Assembly: GCF_021023135.1 (NCBI RefSeq)
Contig: NZ_PGFV01000002.1
Span: 186,001 to 250,000 of the forward strand
Reading direction: 5' to 3'
DNA length: 64,000 nucleotides
From: Brevibacterium sp. CCUG 69071
GTDB taxonomy: Bacteria > Actinomycetota > Actinomycetes > Actinomycetales > Brevibacteriaceae
Part shown: one piece after another, positions 61,832 to 64,000 of the stretch
Layout: each line of letters starts with the position of its first letter
Position numbering within the stretch: position 1 is the first letter of the stretch
Notes under the pieces: model-generated
Database searches by the model: none
What the model saw: only the letters and a program-made list of their open reading frames with translations
What the model was told of the DNA's origin: nothing
Translations under genes and position numbers: made by a program

Positions 61832-63085
61832 ATGAGAACACAGCGCACAATCATCGGCTCAGCATCCGCGGCCCTCGCCGCGGTCCTGCTGCTGGCCGGC
61901 TGCTCGACGAGCAGTGACGAGGCCGACCTTGAGAATGCCGGACACGGGGAGTCCGGGGAGACTGCGGCCGAGGATGCCGAGGAGCTCGACGCACCAGCCC
62001 CGCGCCTGGTCACGACCTATGACGGAGGGATCATGACGCTCGATGCGCAGACCCTCGAGGTCATCGACGACACGAAGCTCGAGGGCTTCAACCGGGTCAA
62101 TCCCGTCGGCGACTCCCGCCATGTCATGGTCTCCGTGGCCGAAGGTTTCCGACTCTTCGATGCCGGGACCTGGAGCGAGCAGCACGGCGATCACGCGCAC
62201 AGCTACGCCTCCGCTCCCGCCCTGACCGACACGGTCTTCGAGACCGACACCCCGGGCCACGTCGTGCGCCACGGCGGATCGACGGTGCTCTTCGGCGACG
62301 GCGACGGGAAGATCCAGACCTTCGACACCGAGTCCTTCGCCGGGGGCGCACCGGACCCGCAGGTCAGCCAGGCCGAGGAACCGCACCACGGAGTCGCGGT
62401 GAAACTCGAGGACGGGTCGATCCTCCACACCATCGGCACCGAGGAGGAGCGCTCCGGGGCGAAGGTCGTCGACGCCGAGGGCAAGGAGATCGCTCGCAGC
62501 GAGGACTGCCCCGGCGTCCACGGTGAGGCCGCCGCCGAGGGCGAGGCCATCGCGCTCGGCTGCGAGGACGGGATCCTCCTCTACACAGACGGGAAGTTCA
62601 GCAAAGTCGACGCCGAGGACGACTACGGTCGCATCGGCAACCAGGCCGGCAGCGATGAGTCCCCGGTCGTCCTCGGCGACTACAAGGTCGACGAGGACGC
62701 CGAACTCGAACGACCGAGCCGCATCAGCCTCACCGATACCGCGGCGGGCACGATGCAGCTCGTCGACCTCGGTTCCTCCTACAGCTTCCGCTCACTGGGC
62801 CGCGGACCCGATGGTGAGGCCCTCGTCCTCGGCACCGACGGCACACTCAAAGTCGTCGACCCGGATTCCGGCGACATCGACGAGGAGTACCCGGTCATTG
62901 ACGAATGGGAGGAGCCCGTCGATTGGCAGCAGGCCCGCCCGACCCTGTTCGTTCAGGGTCAGAAGGCCTACGTCAGCGACCCGGATAAGTCCGAGCTCCA
63001 CATCGTCGATCTCGGCACCGGGAAGGTGGAGAAGACCGCGGAACTCCCGCACCCCACCGATGAGGTCACCGGCGTCACCGGCTGA
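61832..63085 (+). CDS. aztD: Zinc metallochaperone AztD, copy 2 (lipoprotein)
   Basis: 417 residues, lipobox LLAGC (Cys about 24). Same propeller pattern and His clusters as copy 1: EQHGDHAHSYASAP (about 111-124) and EPHHGVAVKL (about 184), though most of the sequence has diverged. 51 bp after aztC in the same direction, with no Zur-like box of its own, so it probably rides on the aztD-aztC transcript. Confidence 0.87.
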   Translation: MRTQRTIIGSASAALAAVLLLAGCSTSSDEADLENAGHGESGETAAEDAEELDAPAPRLVTTYDGGIMTLDAQTLEVIDDTKLEGFNRVNPVGDSRHVMVSVAEGFRLFDAGTWSEQHGDHAHSYASAPALTDTVFETDTPGHVVRHGGSTVLFGDGDGKIQTFDTESFAGGAPDPQVSQAEEPHHGVAVKLEDGSILHTIGTEEERSGAKVVDAEGKEIARSEDCPGVHGEAAAEGEAIALGCEDGILLYTDGKFSKVDAEDDYGRIGNQAGSDESPVVLGDYKVDEDAELERPSRISLTDTAAGTMQLVDLGSSYSFRSLGRGPDGEALVLGTDGTLKVVDPDSGDIDEEYPVIDEWEEPVDWQQARPTLFVQGQKAYVSDPDKSELHIVDLGTGKVEKTAELPHPTDEVTGVTG

Positions 63086-63217
63086 GCCCCACCTCGGCGA
63101 CCTGGGGAAGTGCTCAATATCGGCGTCGACGGATTGCCGCCGAGGTGGATGGGTCATAGCGTAAGAGTGAACCGGGTGTTCGGCCCGGGCTCGACAACCC
63201 CGACAGAGAGGTTCGAC

Positions 63218-64000
63218 ATGTCAACCATGTATCGCGTGACCAACCCGGCGACCGGAGAGGTGGCCGAGGAGTTTCCGACCGCCACGGATTCGGAGATCCT
63301 CGCCGCCCTCGACCGCTCGGCCACGACCTTCACGGATTGGAGTCGGACGACGGTTGCTGAGCGTGCCGCCATCCTCACGAAGGTCTCCGAGATATACGCC
63401 GAACGCGCCGAGGAGCTCGCCTCGGTGATCCAGCTCGAGATGGGCAAGTCCGTTCCCGAGGGCAAGGGCGAGGTCGGCCTGAGCTCGGCGATCTACAAGT
63501 ACTTCGCCGACAACGCCGAGGCGTTCATGGCCGATGAGCCCCTGCGCGGACCCGAGAACGCGACCGCGATGATCCGTCGCAAGCCGGTCGGTTCGCTGCT
63601 GGGCATCATGCCCTGGAACTTCCCGTACTACCAGGTGGCCAGGTTCGCCGCGCCCAACCTCGCACTCGGCAACACGATCCTGCTCAAGCATGCTCCGCAG
63701 TGCCCGCGCTCGGCCCAGATCATGGAGGAGATCTTCATCGAGGCCGGGCTGCCCGAGGGTGCGTACATCAACATCTACGCGAGCAACGAGCAGGTCGCCG
63801 ACCTCATCCTGCCCGACCCCCGCAACCACGGTGTGTCCCTGACCGGGTCCGAGCGGGCCGGTGCGGCCGTGGCCGCGGAGGCGGGCAAGAACCTCAAGAA
63901 GGTCGTCCTCGAGCTCGGCGGATCCGATCCCTACATCCTGCTGGACTCGGCGGACGTCAAGGAGTCCGCGAAGACCTTCTTCAACACCCGCATGGGCAAC
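63218..64000 (+). CDS. Aldehyde dehydrogenase (succinate-semialdehyde type), 3' end outside window
   Basis: 261 codons before the window ends, open throughout. [17 protein letters not shown], the cofactor region [31 protein letters not shown] and [14 protein letters not shown] (catalytic Glu) are visible; the catalytic Cys lies beyond the edge. Resembles NADP-type succinate-semialdehyde dehydrogenase. ATG 63218 with GAGAGG upstream. Confidence 0.9.
   Translation, partial: MSTMYRVTNPATGEVAEEFPTATDSEILAALDRSATTFTDWSRTTVAERAAILTKVSEIYAERAEELASVIQLEMGKSVPEGKGEVGLSSAIYKYFADNAEAFMADEPLRGPENATAMIRRKPVGSLLGIMPWNFPYYQVARFAAPNLALGNTILLKHAPQCPRSAQIMEEIFIEAGLPEGAYINIYASNEQVADLILPDPRNHGVSLTGSERAGAAVAAEAGKNLKKVVLELGGSDPYILLDSADVKESAKTFFNTRMGN

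Overview
High-GC DNA carrying an actinobacterial gene set: a DtxR-type iron regulator, an XPB-type helicase beside a Helicase_C_3 protein, a cold-shock protein with a C-terminal extension, DUF3027, a serC/pdxH pair, a Ser-tailed FmdB zinc-ribbon protein, and several genes without a Shine-Dalgarno sequence whose start codon lies 6-7 nt after a -10 box. From memory, gene order resembles other Actinomycetota (XPB helicase, Helicase_C_3 protein, csp, MFS, DUF3027, serC; and mscL, SAF protein, FmdB, 5-FTHF cyclo-ligase, galU, rimJ-like, membrane protein). A Brevibacterium-like member of the Micrococcales is my best guess. This is inference from gene content, not a database match.

Layout. 1-2.65 kb: end of an EamA exporter and an ABC-F ATPase bracketed by two copies of a 58-bp palindrome. 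2.66-9.80 kb: a 7.1-kb catabolic island (acyl-CoA dehydrogenase, GntR, TRAP dctPQM, CaiB-type CoA transferase, IclR) bounded by a perfect 54-bp direct repeat that is the last 18 codons of the XPB helicase gene. 9.8-24.5 kb: core block with two helicase-family genes, csp, DUF3027, MFS, DUF456, serC/pdxH, dtxR, an NlpC/P60 wall hydrolase, an HNH protein, a tandem universal stress protein and tRNA-Arg(CCT). 24.6-29.9 kb: a 1645-residue SF1-helicase-like protein whose Walker A and DEAx motifs are both degenerate, plus a small acidic protein. 30-36.5 kb: mscL, SAF protein, FmdB, 5-FTHF cyclo-ligase, galU, a RimJ-like acetyltransferase and a large membrane protein; a moeA/glp gene that I would expect between galU and the acetyltransferase is missing.

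36.5-57.6 kb: accessory metabolism. It includes an immunity-like protein and IclR regulator beside an MHS transporter/Zn-dehydrogenase pair, a succinate-semialdehyde-type dehydrogenase, a MerR regulator and DUF2306 protein, an SLC13-type carrier, a DAO-family oxidase, a YeiH exporter with a divergent LysR, a Cys/Met-type PLP enzyme, and acyl-CoA genes (crotonase, acyl-CoA ligase, 3-hydroxyacyl-CoA dehydrogenase). 58.0-63.1 kb: an Azt zinc-import locus, aztA divergent from aztB-aztD-aztC-aztD, with two Zur-like boxes and two diverged AztD chaperones. The window ends inside a second aldehyde dehydrogenase.

A recurrent theme is short tandem repeats (14-29 bp) just behind stop codons of several genes, some built on the stop-codon context itself. 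No transposase, integrase, phage gene or CRISPR array was found. All coordinates and motifs were read by eye; no database search was run.
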